A stretch of 60,486 nt of DNA from Burkholderiales bacterium (lineage in GTDB: Bacteria > Pseudomonadota > Gammaproteobacteria > Burkholderiales > SG8-39). The stretch is from the NCBI GenBank assembly GCA_026417035.1, contig JAOAEA010000001.1:76528-137013 (forward strand), written 5' to 3'. Under the pieces are notes generated by a model, which worked only from the letters and a program-made list of their open reading frames with translations, made no database searches and had not been told where the DNA came from. This document shows positions 26,888-35,815 of the stretch, piece after piece. Numbering within the stretch: the first letter of the stretch is position 1; each line of letters begins with the position of its first letter. The position numbers and the translations under genes were made by a program.

Positions 26888-29800
26888 AGCGCGTGAACCT
26901 CTCCGAGTGGGCGCTGGCCCACCGCGGCTTCGTCGTGTTCCTGATGGTGGTCCTCGCGATCCTCGGGACGCTCTCGTACGCGCGGCTCGGGCAGTCCGAG
27001 GATCCGCCGTTCACCTTCAAGATCATGGTGGTGCGCACGTTCTGGGACGGGGCGACCGCGCGCGAGGTGGAGGAGCAGCTCACCGACCGCATCGAGCGCA
27101 AGCTCCAGGAAGTGCCCAACGTCGACTACGTGCGGAGCTATTCGAAGCCCGGCGAGTCCCTCGTGTTCTTCTTCGCCAGGGACTCGGCGCCCTCCAGCGC
27201 GATCCCCGACATCTGGTACCAGGTGCGAAAGAAGATCGGCGACATCCGCCACACCCTGCCCGCGGGCATCCGCGGCCCGTTCTTCAACGACGAGTTCGGC
27301 GACGTCTACGGCAACCTCTACGTCCTCGCCGGCGACGGGTTCGATTACGCGACCCTGAAGGACTACGCCAACGACATCCGCGCCGACCTGCTGCGCGTGC
27401 CCGACGTCGCCAAGGTGGATTTCTTCGGCGAGCAGGACGAGAAGATCTACATCGAGATGTCGAACGCCCAGCTCGCCAACCTCGGCATCGACGCGCAGGC
27501 GCTCTTCGCGGCCCTCGCGCAGCAGAACGTGGTGGCGCCCGCCGGCGCCTTCGAGACGCCGACCGACAAGATCTTCGTGCGGCCGAGCGGCCGGTTCGCG
27601 ACGGTGGCGGACGTGAAGAACCTCACCATCCGCGCGAACAACCGGCTGGTGCGGCTCGGCGACTACGCGAACGTGTACCGCGGCTTCGCCGACCCGCCGC
27701 AGCCGAAGATGCGCTACATGGGCCGCGAGGTGCTGGGCATCGGCGTCTCGATGGCGAAGGGCGGCGACATCATCGCGCTCGGCGAGCACCTCGGTGCGGA
27801 GGTCGCGCGCATCCGCGAGCGGCTGCCCGTGGGCATCGAGCTCGTCGAGGTCTCGAGCCAGCCGAAGGCGGTGGCGCGGTCGGTGAACGAGTTCGTGCGC
27901 GTGCTCGCCGAAGCGGTGGTGATCGTGCTGGCGGTGAGCCTCGCCTCGCTCGGGCTTCGCACCGGCGTGGTCGCGGTGCTCTCGATCCCGCTCGTCTTCG
28001 CGATCACCTTCCTCGCGATGTGGCTCTTCGGCATCGGCCTGCACAAGATCTCGCTCGGCGCGCTCATCCTCGCGCTCGGGCTCCTCGTGGACGACGCGAT
28101 CATCGCGATCGAGATGATGGCGGTGAAGCTCGAGGAAGGCTGGGACCGGGTGAAGGCGGCGAGCTTCGCCTACGCGAGCACCGCGATGCCGATGCTCACG
28201 GGCACGCTGGTGACGGTGGCCGGGTTCCTCCCGATCGCGACCGCGCAGTCGTCCACCGGCGAATACACCCGCTCGATCTTCCAGGTGAACGCGATCGCGC
28301 TCCTCGCCTCCTGGGTCGTCGCCGTGATCTTCATTCCCTACCTCGGGTTCAGGCTGCTCCCGGACTTCGCGAAGAAGCGCGGCGAGCCCACCCGGTTCGA
28401 GCGCGCCGTGGTGGCCCTCGTGCGCCGCTTCTCGCCGCGGCAGGCCGGGGCGCTCGCCGAGCGCTTCGGGCGCAAGCACGAGGTCCACGACGAGGCGAGC
28501 GTCTACGGCACGCCCTTCTACCGGGCCTTCGCCCGGCTCGTGGACGCCTGCGTCCGCTACCGCAAGACGACGATCCTCGTGACCGTGGCGCTCTTTTTGG
28601 TTTCGCTCGCCGCGTTCCGCCTCGTCCCGCAGCAGTTCTTCCCGGCCTCGACCCGGCCCGAGCTGATCGTCGACCTGCGCCTGCCCGAGGGCTCCTCCTA
28701 CGCGGCGACCGAGGCCGAGGTGAAGAAGCTCGAGGCGATCCTCGCGAAGGAGCCGGGCATCGAGAACGTGCTCGCCTACGTGGGCACCGGCAGCCCGCGC
28801 TTCTACCTGCCGCTCGACCAGCAGCTCTCCGCGAACAACTTCGGCCAGTTCGTGATCCTCACCACGGGCCTCGCCGAGCGCGAGGCCCTGCGCGCGAAGC
28901 TGATCGCGCTCTTCGAGCGCGACTTCCCGGGGCTGCGCGCGTCGATCACGCGCCTGGAGAACGGCCCGCCGGTGGGCTTCCCGGTGCAGTTCCGCGTGTC
29001 GGGGAAGGACGTCGCCAAGCTGCGCGGGCTCGCCGGCGAGGTCGCCGCGGTGATGCGCGAAAACCCCAACGTCCAGAATGTGCAGTTCGACTGGGACGAA
29101 CTCTCCAAGGTGGTCCGGGTCGCGATCGACCAGGACAAGGCGCGGGTGGCGGGGCTCACCTCGCAGGAGATCGCGGCCTTCCTCAACAACTCGCTCTCGG
29201 GGGCTGGCGCCACGACGTTCCGCGAGCGCGACCGCGCGATCGAGGTGCTGCTGCGCGGGCCGGGCGACGAGCGCGCGCAGCTCCGGCTGCTCGCCGACCT
29301 CGCGATCCCCACGCGCGCCGGCAAGAGCGTGCCGCTCGCCCAGGTCGCGACGCTCGAATACGGCCTCGAGGAAGGCGTGATCTGGCGGCGCAACCGCCTG
29401 CCGACCATCACCGTGCGCGCGAACGTCTACGGCGACATCCAGGCGCCGGTGGTGACCGCCCAGATCCTCCCCAGGCTCGAGCCGATCCGCGCGCAGCTGC
29501 CCGCGGGCTACCTCCTGGAGACCGGCGGCGCGGTCGAGGACTCGGCCAAGGGCCAGCGGTCGGTGGCGGCGGGAATGCCGCTCTTCGTGATCTTCGTGCT
29601 CACGGTGCTGATGGTCCAGCTGCAGAGCTTCCAGCGGGTGCTCATGGTCGTGCTCACCGCGCCGCTCGGGCTGATCGGCGTGGTCGCGGCGCTCCTGCTC
29701 TTCGGCAAGCCCTTCGGCTTCGTGGCGATGCTCGGCACGATCGCGCTCTCGGGCATGATCATGCGGAACGCCGTCATCCTCGTGGACCAGATCGAACAGG

Positions 29801-30045
29801 ACATCCGTGCCGGCAGCCCGCCGTGGACGGCGATCGTCGCGGCGACCGTCCGGCGCTTCCGGCCGATCGTCCTCACGGCCGCCGCCGCGGTGCTGGCCAT
29901 GATTCCGCTGTCGCGCAGCGCCTTCTTCGGTCCGATGGCGGTGGCGATCATGGGGGGCCTGGTCGTCGCCACCGCCCTGACGCTCCTCTTCGTGCCCGCC
30001 CTCTACGCGGCGTGGTTCCGGGTCAGGCCGGCCCCGGCGGCCTGA
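26884..30045 (+). CDS. RND efflux permease 2
   Basis: A 1053-residue RND exporter starting at GTG 26884, overlapping the adaptor stop; the open frame extends far upstream only because that DNA codes in another frame. The first helix (FVVFLMVVLAILGTLSYARLG) and the proton-relay aspartates in LLVDDAIIAIEMM are present. It differs from RND1 in loop sequences (GQSEDPPFTFKIMVVRTFW), a type seen in a second HAE1 subgroup with lipoprotein adaptors. The substrate is unknown. Nearby TolC-like protein at 31.5 kb may serve as its outer channel. Confidence 0.94.
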   Translation: MKRVNLSEWALAHRGFVVFLMVVLAILGTLSYARLGQSEDPPFTFKIMVVRTFWDGATAREVEEQLTDRIERKLQEVPNVDYVRSYSKPGESLVFFFARDSAPSSAIPDIWYQVRKKIGDIRHTLPAGIRGPFFNDEFGDVYGNLYVLAGDGFDYATLKDYANDIRADLLRVPDVAKVDFFGEQDEKIYIEMSNAQLANLGIDAQALFAALAQQNVVAPAGAFETPTDKIFVRPSGRFATVADVKNLTIRANNRLVRLGDYANVYRGFADPPQPKMRYMGREVLGIGVSMAKGGDIIALGEHLGAEVARIRERLPVGIELVEVSSQPKAVARSVNEFVRVLAEAVVIVLAVSLASLGLRTGVVAVLSIPLVFAITFLAMWLFGIGLHKISLGALILALGLLVDDAIIAIEMMAVKLEEGWDRVKAASFAYASTAMPMLTGTLVTVAGFLPIATAQSSTGEYTRSIFQVNAIALLASWVVAVIFIPYLGFRLLPDFAKKRGEPTRFERAVVALVRRFSPRQAGALAERFGRKHEVHDEASVYGTPFYRAFARLVDACVRYRKTTILVTVALFLVSLAAFRLVPQQFFPASTRPELIVDLRLPEGSSYAATEAEVKKLEAILAKEPGIENVLAYVGTGSPRFYLPLDQQLSANNFGQFVILTTGLAEREALRAKLIALFERDFPGLRASITRLENGPPVGFPVQFRVSGKDVAKLRGLAGEVAAVMRENPNVQNVQFDWDELSKVVRVAIDQDKARVAGLTSQEIAAFLNNSLSGAGATTFRERDRAIEVLLRGPGDERAQLRLLADLAIPTRAGKSVPLAQVATLEYGLEEGVIWRRNRLPTITVRANVYGDIQAPVVTAQILPRLEPIRAQLPAGYLLETGGAVEDSAKGQRSVAAGMPLFVIFVLTVLMVQLQSFQRVLMVVLTAPLGLIGVVAALLLFGKPFGFVAMLGTIALSGMIMRNAVILVDQIEQDIRAGSPPWTAIVAATVRRFRPIVLTAAAAVLAMIPLSRSAFFGPMAVAIMGGLVVATALTLLFVPALYAAWFRVRPAPAA

Positions 30046-30193
30046 CGGCCGCGCCGCGCCATGTCACTGCGGCGCAAGGGGAAACCGGTTATCCTCGGCG
30101 CCCGGCGGAGGGCCGTGCCGGCCGGCCGGTTCCACCGTTGGCCACGGGTTGTTGCGAAAACGCCGACGGTTACTCAAAAACCACGTTGAAATA

Positions 30194-30221
30194 TTGACTT
30201 ACGTCGAATCTTTGATATTTT
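30194..30221 (+). promoter_or_regulatory. Sigma70 promoter before the PIMT-like gene
   Basis: TTGACT (30194-30199) and TATTTT (30216-30221) are 16 nt apart in a conspicuously AT-rich patch of about 60 nt, rare in this window. It lies just before the ATG at 30238. Confidence 0.5.
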
Positions 30222-30237
30222 AGGTCACATTTCGGTC

Positions 30238-30891
30238 ATGGACGTCGAGCAGGCGCGCTTCAACATGATCGAGCAGCAGATCCGCACGTGGGACGTGCTG
30301 GACCAGGACGTGCTCGATCTGCTGTATCGGGTGCGGCGCGAGGCATTCGTGCCGCCTGCGTACCGGGCGCTCGCGTTCTCCGACCTCGAGATCCCGATCG
30401 GCGCGGGCGAGCGGATGATGACGCCGAAGATGGAGGCGAGGATCCTGCAGGAGGTCGCGCCGGAGAAGACCGACCGGATCCTCGAGATCGGAACGGGCAG
30501 CGGCTACATGGCGGCGCTGCTGGCGGCGATGGGGGCGCACGTGTACTCGGTCGAGATCGACCCGGGACTGAAGGCCTCCGGCGAAGCGGCGCTCGCGCGA
30601 AACGGAGTGGAGAACGTGACGGTAGAGCTCGGCGACGGCGCGCGCGGCTGGCCAAGGCACGGGCCTTACGACGTCATCGTGCTCACGGGCTCGGAGCCGG
30701 TGCTCGCCGACGGCTTCCTCGCGTCGCTGCGGGTCGGCGGGCGGCTCTTCGCGGTGGTCGGCGAGGCGCCGGTGATGCAGGCGCGGCTCCTCACGCGCAC
30801 GGCGCCCGACGCGGTGAGCGCGACGACGCTCTTCGAGACGGTGATCGCGCCGCTGCGGAACGCGCCGCAGCCGGAGCGCTTCGTCTTCTAG
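30238..30891 (+). CDS. Protein-L-isoaspartate O-methyltransferase-like protein
   Basis: A 217-residue class I SAM methyltransferase with motif I ILEIGTGSGYMAALLA and motif II VYSVEIDP. The N-terminus (NMIEQQIRTWDVLDQDVL, REAFVPPAYRALAFSD) is that of the PIMT family, which repairs isoaspartyl residues. However, the usual substrate-site motif around GQTISQP is replaced by GERMMTPKM, so it may be a paralogue with another substrate. It is followed by a rhodanese gene and a tolC-like gene, an order I recall from betaproteobacteria, where such proteins are annotated PIMT. Confidence 0.8.
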   Translation: MDVEQARFNMIEQQIRTWDVLDQDVLDLLYRVRREAFVPPAYRALAFSDLEIPIGAGERMMTPKMEARILQEVAPEKTDRILEIGTGSGYMAALLAAMGAHVYSVEIDPGLKASGEAALARNGVENVTVELGDGARGWPRHGPYDVIVLTGSEPVLADGFLASLRVGGRLFAVVGEAPVMQARLLTRTAPDAVSATTLFETVIAPLRNAPQPERFVF

Positions 30892-30987
30892 CCGCGTGAT
30901 GCGAAACGCCGTCATGACAGCGACGAGGCCCCTGCCGGACAGCCTCCCACGAGCGAAGAGCGCGTTTTGCGTCGCTGGCTTCGGGGA

Positions 30988-31015
30988 TGCAAGAGGGGGT
31001 GTGGCGCCTCTTGCA
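30988..31015. repeat. 9-bp stem hairpin in the PIMT-rhodanese gap
   Basis: TGCAAGAGG (30988-30996) and CCTCTTGCA (31007-31015) form a perfect 9-bp stem with a 10-nt loop about 100 nt after the PIMT-like stop. It lacks a T-tract. The rest of the 267-nt gap (30892-31158) shows no gene. Confidence 0.35.
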
Positions 31016-31158
31016 CCAACTCGCGCGAGCGCCGTCAGCACATAACGGACACTGATCGGCAATGCGCCGCGCCTGTGATCCAATCCACACGGACTCGCCC
31101 CGGCAGCCGGTAATCTCCGCGGATTGCGGCGCGCGGCGAGCGCGCCGCCGCAAGGACG

Positions 31159-31482
31159 ATGCAGCAGCTCACAGCGCAGGAACTGAAGGCCTGGCTCGAC
31201 GACCCGTCGCGGGAGCGGCCGGTCGTCCTCGACGTGCGCGAGCCCTGGGAGTTCCAGATCTGCCACATCCCGGGATCGCTGCACATGCCGATGCACACCG
31301 TGCCGGCGCGGCGCAACGAGCTGCCGACGGACTCGGACATCGTGCTGGTCTGCCATCACGGCGCGCGCAGCTTCCAGGTGGGGCTCTTCCTGGAGCGCGT
31401 CGGCTTCAACCGGCTGCACAACCTCTACGGGGGCGTGGACGCGTGGGCACGCCAGATCGACCCCGCCATGCCCACCTATTGA
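31159..31482 (+). CDS. Single-domain rhodanese
   Basis: A 107-residue rhodanese of the GlpE/PspE-like size. Seen: the conserved LDVREPWEFQICHIPGS opening and the active-site loop CHHGARS, cysteine first, so sulfur transfer should be possible. The loop HHGAR is common in small proteobacterial rhodaneses next to tolC. It has no signal peptide. It precedes the tolC-like gene by 16 nt and is likely co-transcribed with it; the functional link is unknown. Confidence 0.9.
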   Translation: MQQLTAQELKAWLDDPSRERPVVLDVREPWEFQICHIPGSLHMPMHTVPARRNELPTDSDIVLVCHHGARSFQVGLFLERVGFNRLHNLYGGVDAWARQIDPAMPTY

Positions 31483-31498
31483 CGGAAAGCGGAACGCG

Positions 31499-32914
31499 AT
31501 GAAGACAAGAACCAGATCCGCACTTGCGCTCGCCATCGGCGCGCTGCTCGCCGCTCCGGCCGCGGCGGAGGACCTCCTCGCGGTCTTCCGACAGGCGCGC
31601 GGCTACGACGCCGCGTACGCCGCCGCCAAGGCCGCGCTCGACGCCGGCCGCGAGAAGCGCCCGCAGGGCCTCGCCCTGCTCCTGCCGACGGTGAACGCCA
31701 GCGCGAACACCGCCTGGAACGAGGTGCAGAACAAGACCACGAACCGGGACTTCAACTTCAACACCCACTCGTGGCAGGTGCAGCTCACGCAGCCGATCTT
31801 CCGCTGGCAGAACATCGTCCAGTTCCAGCAGTCGGACTTCCAGGTCATGCAGGCGGAGGCCCAGTTCGCCAACGCCACGCAGGACCTCATCCTGCGCGTC
31901 GCGCAGGCCTACTTCGACGTGCTCTCCGCCCAGGACAACCTCGAGTTCACGCGCGCGCAGAAGCGCGCCATCGCCGAGCAGCTCGCGCAGGCGAAGCGCA
32001 ACTTCGAGGTGGGCACCGCGACGATCACCGACACCAACGAGGCGCAGGCGCGCTTCGACCTCGTGATCGCGCAGGAGATCGCCGCGATCAACGACCTCGA
32101 GGTGAAGCGCCGCTCGCTGCAGCTCGTGATCGGTCGCCTGCCCGACCGCCTCGCGACCCTGCGGCCCGGCGTGCTCATCGAGGTGCCCGGCCCGACGGCG
32201 ATGGACACCTGGCTCAAGGCGGCGGAGGCGCAGAACTACAACGTCCGCGTGCAGGAGGCGGCCTGGGAAATCGCCAAGCGCGAAGTCGAACGCCAGCGCG
32301 CCGGCCACTACCCGACCGTGGACGGCGTGATCACCGCGCAGAACAGCCTCGGCGCGAACACCCAGCTCACGGGCGTGCGCAACGAGTTCGACCAGCAGGT
32401 CTACGCCCTGCAGTTCAACCTGCCGCTCTACGCCGGCGGCGCGGTGCTCTCGCGCACGCGCGAGGCGGCCTCGCTCGCGGAGAAGGCCCGCCAGGACCTG
32501 GAGAACGCCAAGCGCACCGCGAACCTCGACGCGAGCCGGTCCTTCCTCTCGGTCACCAACGGGCTCGCGCAGGTGAAGGCGCTCGAGCAGGCGCTCGCCT
32601 CGAGCGAGACCTCGCTGCAGTCGAACAAGGTCGGCTACGAGGTCGGAGTGCGGATCAACATCGACGTGCTGAACGCCGAACAGCAGGTCACCTCGACGCG
32701 GCGCGACCTCGCCAAGGCGCGCTACGACACGATCCTCAACGGGCTGCGGCTCAAGGCCGCCGTCGGCGCGCTCTCGGAGGAGGACCTCGAGCGGGTCAAC
32801 ATGCTCCTCGGGCCGGAGCAACCGCTCACGCAGGAACCGCTGCCGGTGGTGAAGCCGCCCGAGCTCCCGCAGGCGCCGCTCAAACCGGCCGCCCCGCCCG
32901 CGAAGACGAACTGA
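31499..32914 (+). CDS. TolC-family outer-membrane channel
   Basis: A 471-residue TolC-like protein: signal peptide (ALALAIGALLAAPAAAE), then two repeats of long coiled-coil helices and membrane strands (QVQLTQPIFRWQNIVQF; YALQFNLPLYAGGAV). The C-terminus ends in a proline-rich tail (PPELPQAPLKPAAPPAK). It forms the outer-membrane exit duct for tripartite pumps or type I secretion. The two RND systems 1.5-10 kb upstream have no channel of their own, making it their plausible partner. A strong intrinsic terminator follows. Confidence 0.92.
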   Translation: MKTRTRSALALAIGALLAAPAAAEDLLAVFRQARGYDAAYAAAKAALDAGREKRPQGLALLLPTVNASANTAWNEVQNKTTNRDFNFNTHSWQVQLTQPIFRWQNIVQFQQSDFQVMQAEAQFANATQDLILRVAQAYFDVLSAQDNLEFTRAQKRAIAEQLAQAKRNFEVGTATITDTNEAQARFDLVIAQEIAAINDLEVKRRSLQLVIGRLPDRLATLRPGVLIEVPGPTAMDTWLKAAEAQNYNVRVQEAAWEIAKREVERQRAGHYPTVDGVITAQNSLGANTQLTGVRNEFDQQVYALQFNLPLYAGGAVLSRTREAASLAEKARQDLENAKRTANLDASRSFLSVTNGLAQVKALEQALASSETSLQSNKVGYEVGVRINIDVLNAEQQVTSTRRDLAKARYDTILNGLRLKAAVGALSEEDLERVNMLLGPEQPLTQEPLPVVKPPELPQAPLKPAAPPAKTN

Positions 32915-32937
32915 GCCAAAGAGGCCGCCCAGCCGAG

Positions 32938-32961
32938 ACGCCGCCCGCGGGCGGCGTTTTT
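32938..32961 (+). terminator. Rho-independent terminator after tolC-like gene
   Basis: A perfect 20-bp palindrome (ACGCCGCCCG joined to CGGGCGGCGT) is followed by TTTTT. It begins about 24 nt after the stop and is the clearest intrinsic terminator in the window. Confidence 0.9.
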
Positions 32962-33027
32962 CGCCTGGATCGGCTCCGCGCGCGCCGAGGCTGCGCCGCG
33001 ACCCTCGCCCTCACCCCGGAAGGGTGA

Positions 33028-34335
33028 TCAAGCGTTGCGGCCTCGGTCTTCCGTCTTCTGTCCTCCGTCCCCCGTCCTCTGTCCTTTGGCGAGCCTTTCG
33101 ATGATCGCCATCGTGCGCGCCGTCGCCCCACGGTGGGCGGAAGCGAAATCACGGCCGGCAGCGGACATCGCGGCGCGCCCCGCAGGATCCGCGAGCAGGC
33201 GTGAGGCCTCTGCCACCGCGCCGGCGGCGTCGGCGACCTGCACCGCCGCGCCCGCGGCGAGGGCGAGCTCCGTCGCCTGCGCGAAGTTGAACGTCGAGGG
33301 CCCGATGACCACGGGCGCCCCGACCGCGCAGGCCTCGATCAGGTTCTGCGCCCCGAAGGGGAGCAGGCTGCCGCCGATGATCGCGACGTCGCAGGAGGCG
33401 TAGTAGGCGGCCATCTCGCCCATGCTGTCGCCGAGCACGTAGCGCACGCCGGACGGCACCGGCCGCTCTTCGCTGCGGCGCACGAACGCGAGTCCGCGCT
33501 TCGCGAGCAGCGCCGCCACCTCGTCGAAGCGTTGCGGGTGGCGCGGCACGATCACGACGAGTGCGTCACCCGGCGGCGCGGCCTCGAGCGCGTCGACGAG
33601 GAGTGGCTCCTCGCCTTCGCGCGTGCTCGCGAGGAGCAGCACCCGCCGGTCGCCATAACGGCCGCGCAAGGCCTTCGCGAGCTCGAGCGTCGCCGGAGCG
33701 GGCGCGCTGTCGAACTTCATGTTCCCCGTGACCTCGACGTTCGCCGCCCCCGCCGCGCGCAGCCGCTCGGCGTCGGCCTCGCTCTGCGCCGCCACGGCCG
33801 CGAGGCTCGCGAACGCCTCGCGCCCGAGAGCGCCCACGCGCCGGTAGCCGCGCGCCGACTTCGCCGAGAGCCGCGCGTTCGCGAGCAGGACCGGGATGCG
33901 GCGCGCGCGCGCCGCGGCGAGCAGGTTGGGCCACACCTCCGTTTCCATGAGGATGCCCAGCCGCGGCCGGAAGTGGTCGAAGAAGCGCGCCACCGCGAAC
34001 GGGTAGTCGTAGGGCAGGAACGCGACCATGGCGATGTCGCCGTAGAGCGAGCGCGCCGCCTCGCGTCCGGTCGCGGTCATCTGCGTGATCACCAGGCGGT
34101 GGTCGGGATAGCGCTCCGCCAGGGCTCGGACGAGCGGCTGCGCGGCCCGCGTCTCGCCGAGCGATACGGCATGCAGCCAGATCACCGGCTTGTCGGGCGC
34201 ACTCGCGTAGCGCCCGAACCGCTCGCCGACGTGCTCGCGGTAGCCCGGCTCCTTCCGCCCGCGCCACCACAGGCGAAGCGGAATGACCGGCAGCGCGAGG
34301 GCGAGCGCCAGCGCGTAGAGCGCACGCCACATCAT
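33028..34335 (-). CDS. waaA: 3-deoxy-D-manno-octulosonic acid (Kdo) transferase
   Basis: WaaA adds Kdo from CMP-Kdo to lipid A precursor at the inner membrane. The 435 residues include an N-terminal anchor (LYALALALALPVIPLRLWW), the GT30 motif WLHAVSLGETRAAQPL, MTATGREAA and LMETEVWPNLL, and the C-terminal sugar-nucleotide region ASTREGEE and GGSLLPFGAQNLIEA. The start overlaps the waaC stop (ATGA). The last ~18 residues (KGQRTGDGGQKTEDRGRNA) are not family sequence: they are encoded by a heptanucleotide repeat that has replaced or extended the original end. Confidence 0.95.
   Translation of the reverse strand: MMWRALYALALALALPVIPLRLWWRGRKEPGYREHVGERFGRYASAPDKPVIWLHAVSLGETRAAQPLVRALAERYPDHRLVITQMTATGREAARSLYGDIAMVAFLPYDYPFAVARFFDHFRPRLGILMETEVWPNLLAAARARRIPVLLANARLSAKSARGYRRVGALGREAFASLAAVAAQSEADAERLRAAGAANVEVTGNMKFDSAPAPATLELAKALRGRYGDRRVLLLASTREGEEPLLVDALEAAPPGDALVVIVPRHPQRFDEVAALLAKRGLAFVRRSEERPVPSGVRYVLGDSMGEMAAYYASCDVAIIGGSLLPFGAQNLIEACAVGAPVVIGPSTFNFAQATELALAAGAAVQVADAAGAVAEASRLLADPAGRAAMSAAGRDFASAHRGATARTMAIIERLAKGQRTGDGGQKTEDRGRNA
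33047..33088. repeat. Heptanucleotide tandem repeat inside the waaA 3' end
   Basis: Six consecutive 7-bp units: TCTTCCG, TCTTCTG, TCCTCCG, TCCCCCG, TCCTCTG, TCCTTTG (consensus TCYYYYG). Because 7 is not a multiple of 3, the array reads through all frames and gives a degenerate seven-residue peptide repeat in WaaA. Gain or loss of single units would shift the stop codon. Confidence 0.85.
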
Positions 34336-35294
34336 GCGAGCCCGGGCGCCACCTGGCGCAGCGTCGCCACCACTTCCTCGACGGCGGGGCTCGCGCCGGG
34401 GCCGCCGACGTTGCGCGCGCGCGGCGAGCCGTACACGCCGGTGAGCGCGGGATCGGAGCCGGCGAAGACGGCCACCGTCGGCGCGCCGGCCGCGACCGCG
34501 AGATGGACGAGCCCGGTGTCCACGCCGACGACCGCGGCGGCGTGCGCGAGGAGCGCGGCGGCCGCGTCGAGCGCCATCGCGGGTGGGACGATCGCGCCAG
34601 GGATCGCCGCGGCAAGCCGGCGGCTGCGCTCCAGCTCTTCCACGCTGCCCCACGGCAGCACGCAGGTGAGCCCGGCCGAAGCGAGCTTCACGCCGAGCGA
34701 CTGCCACCGGGCCTCCGGCCAGAGCTTGTCGGCGCGGCTCGTCGCGTGGAGCAGCACCGAGTAGCGGCCCGCGACGGCGACCGGCGGGCTCGCGGTGATT
34801 CGCAGGCCGTAGTCGGGCGCACCATCGAGGCGATAACCGAGCGCCGCCGCGGCGAGCTGGCGGTTGCGCTCGACCGCGTGCGCGCCGCGCGGCACGTCGT
34901 GGGTCACGTCGTAGGCGCGCGCGGCGAGCGGTTCGCGCACCGTCGCCGCCGAGTAGCCGTGCTTCGTGCCGCGCGCGCGGCGCACGATGAGCGCGCTCTT
35001 CACGAGGCCCTGCGTGTCGATCACCGCATCGTAGGTCCGCTCGCGCAAGCGCCCCCGCAGCCGCGCGAGCTCGCGCCAGGTCGCCACCGAGCCGAGGTGC
35101 CTCCGCCAGCGCCGGATCGCCACCGGGATCGCCTCGCGCACCGCCGGATGCAGGCGTACGAGCGGCGCATAGGCTTCCTCGACCACCCAGTCGATCGCGG
35201 CGGCCGGGACGTGGCGGCGGATGTCGCTCGCGACGGGAAGGTTGTGGACGACGTCCCCGAGCGAGGACGTCTTGACGAGGAGGATCTCGGGCAT
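34332..35294 (-). CDS. waaC: Lipopolysaccharide heptosyltransferase I
   Basis: WaaC adds the first L-glycero-D-manno-heptose to Kdo in the LPS inner core, from ADP-heptose. The 320 residues show the GT9 pattern: ILLVKTSSLGDVVHNLP at the N-terminus, DTQGLVKSALI, HATSRADKLWP and VGVDTGLVHLAVAAGAPTVAVF near the C-terminus. The start ATG 35294 gives the expected N-terminus. Its stop overlaps the waaA start. A TATACT hexamer on the minus strand (35348-35343) may be its -10 box. Confidence 0.95.
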   Translation of the reverse strand: MPEILLVKTSSLGDVVHNLPVASDIRRHVPAAAIDWVVEEAYAPLVRLHPAVREAIPVAIRRWRRHLGSVATWRELARLRGRLRERTYDAVIDTQGLVKSALIVRRARGTKHGYSAATVREPLAARAYDVTHDVPRGAHAVERNRQLAAAALGYRLDGAPDYGLRITASPPVAVAGRYSVLLHATSRADKLWPEARWQSLGVKLASAGLTCVLPWGSVEELERSRRLAAAIPGAIVPPAMALDAAAALLAHAAAVVGVDTGLVHLAVAAGAPTVAVFAGSDPALTGVYGSPRARNVGGPGASPAVEEVVATLRQVAPGLA

Positions 35295-35422
35295 CGGCGG
35301 CGCGCCGGAGCCGCCCGCTCGCGACCGGTTTCCGGCGGGCGAAGTATACGTTCCCCCCGACCGCTCCCCGCGGGCGGCGCGGCGCGGCCGGGATAGAATG
35401 CGCCGGTCCCCGCGGGCATCCG

Positions 35423-35815
35423 ATGGCGAACCGTGCTTCCGATTGGCTGAGGCAGGCCGAGCGCGATCTCGAGAAGGCGCGCGCGTCGCAGCGCGACGCT
35501 CGGCACGAGTGGGCGTGCTTCGCCCCCCACCAGGCGGCCGAGAAGGCCGTGAAGGCGCTCCACCTGCACCTGCGTCAGGAGGCGTGGGGCCATGTCGTGG
35601 CGGTGCTGCTCGGCGAACTGCCGCTGCGCCTGCCGGAGGGGCTCGCGGACAAGGCGAAGGTCCTCGACAACTTCTACGTCGCGACCCGCTACGAGAACGG
35701 GCATGCCGCGGGCGCGCCCTTCGAGCACTACGGGCCGCTGCAGAGCACGCAGGCGATCGAATATGCCGACGAGATCGTTGAGTTCGCGCGTTCTCGAATG
35801 GCCGGCGCCGGCTGA
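35423..35815 (+). CDS. HEPN domain protein of a HEPN-MNT pair
   Basis: A 130-residue all-helical HEPN protein. The opening ASDWLRQAERDLEKARA and the helix CFAPHQAAEKAVKALHLHL are typical. A possible RNase motif R-X4-H is at Arg89-His94 (RYENGH), although the tyrosine two residues later that is AMPylated in HepT (RX4HXY) is absent. HEPN proteins act as RNase toxins in type VII systems, kept in check by the neighbouring minimal nucleotidyltransferase. A TAGAAT box at 35394-35399 is a possible -10. It overlaps the next gene by about 50 nt. Confidence 0.85.
   Translation: MANRASDWLRQAERDLEKARASQRDARHEWACFAPHQAAEKAVKALHLHLRQEAWGHVVAVLLGELPLRLPEGLADKAKVLDNFYVATRYENGHAAGAPFEHYGPLQSTQAIEYADEIVEFARSRMAGAG

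Noticed and set aside
30106..30135. TTGGCCACGGGTTGTTGCG as a sigma54 promoter
   Set aside because: The GG-to-GC distance is 12 nt, not 10, and a sigma70 promoter lies closer to the gene.
33047..33088. Heptamer array as a CRISPR or minisatellite array
   Set aside because: The units are contiguous 7-mers without spacers and lie within a coding frame; they are a simple tandem repeat.
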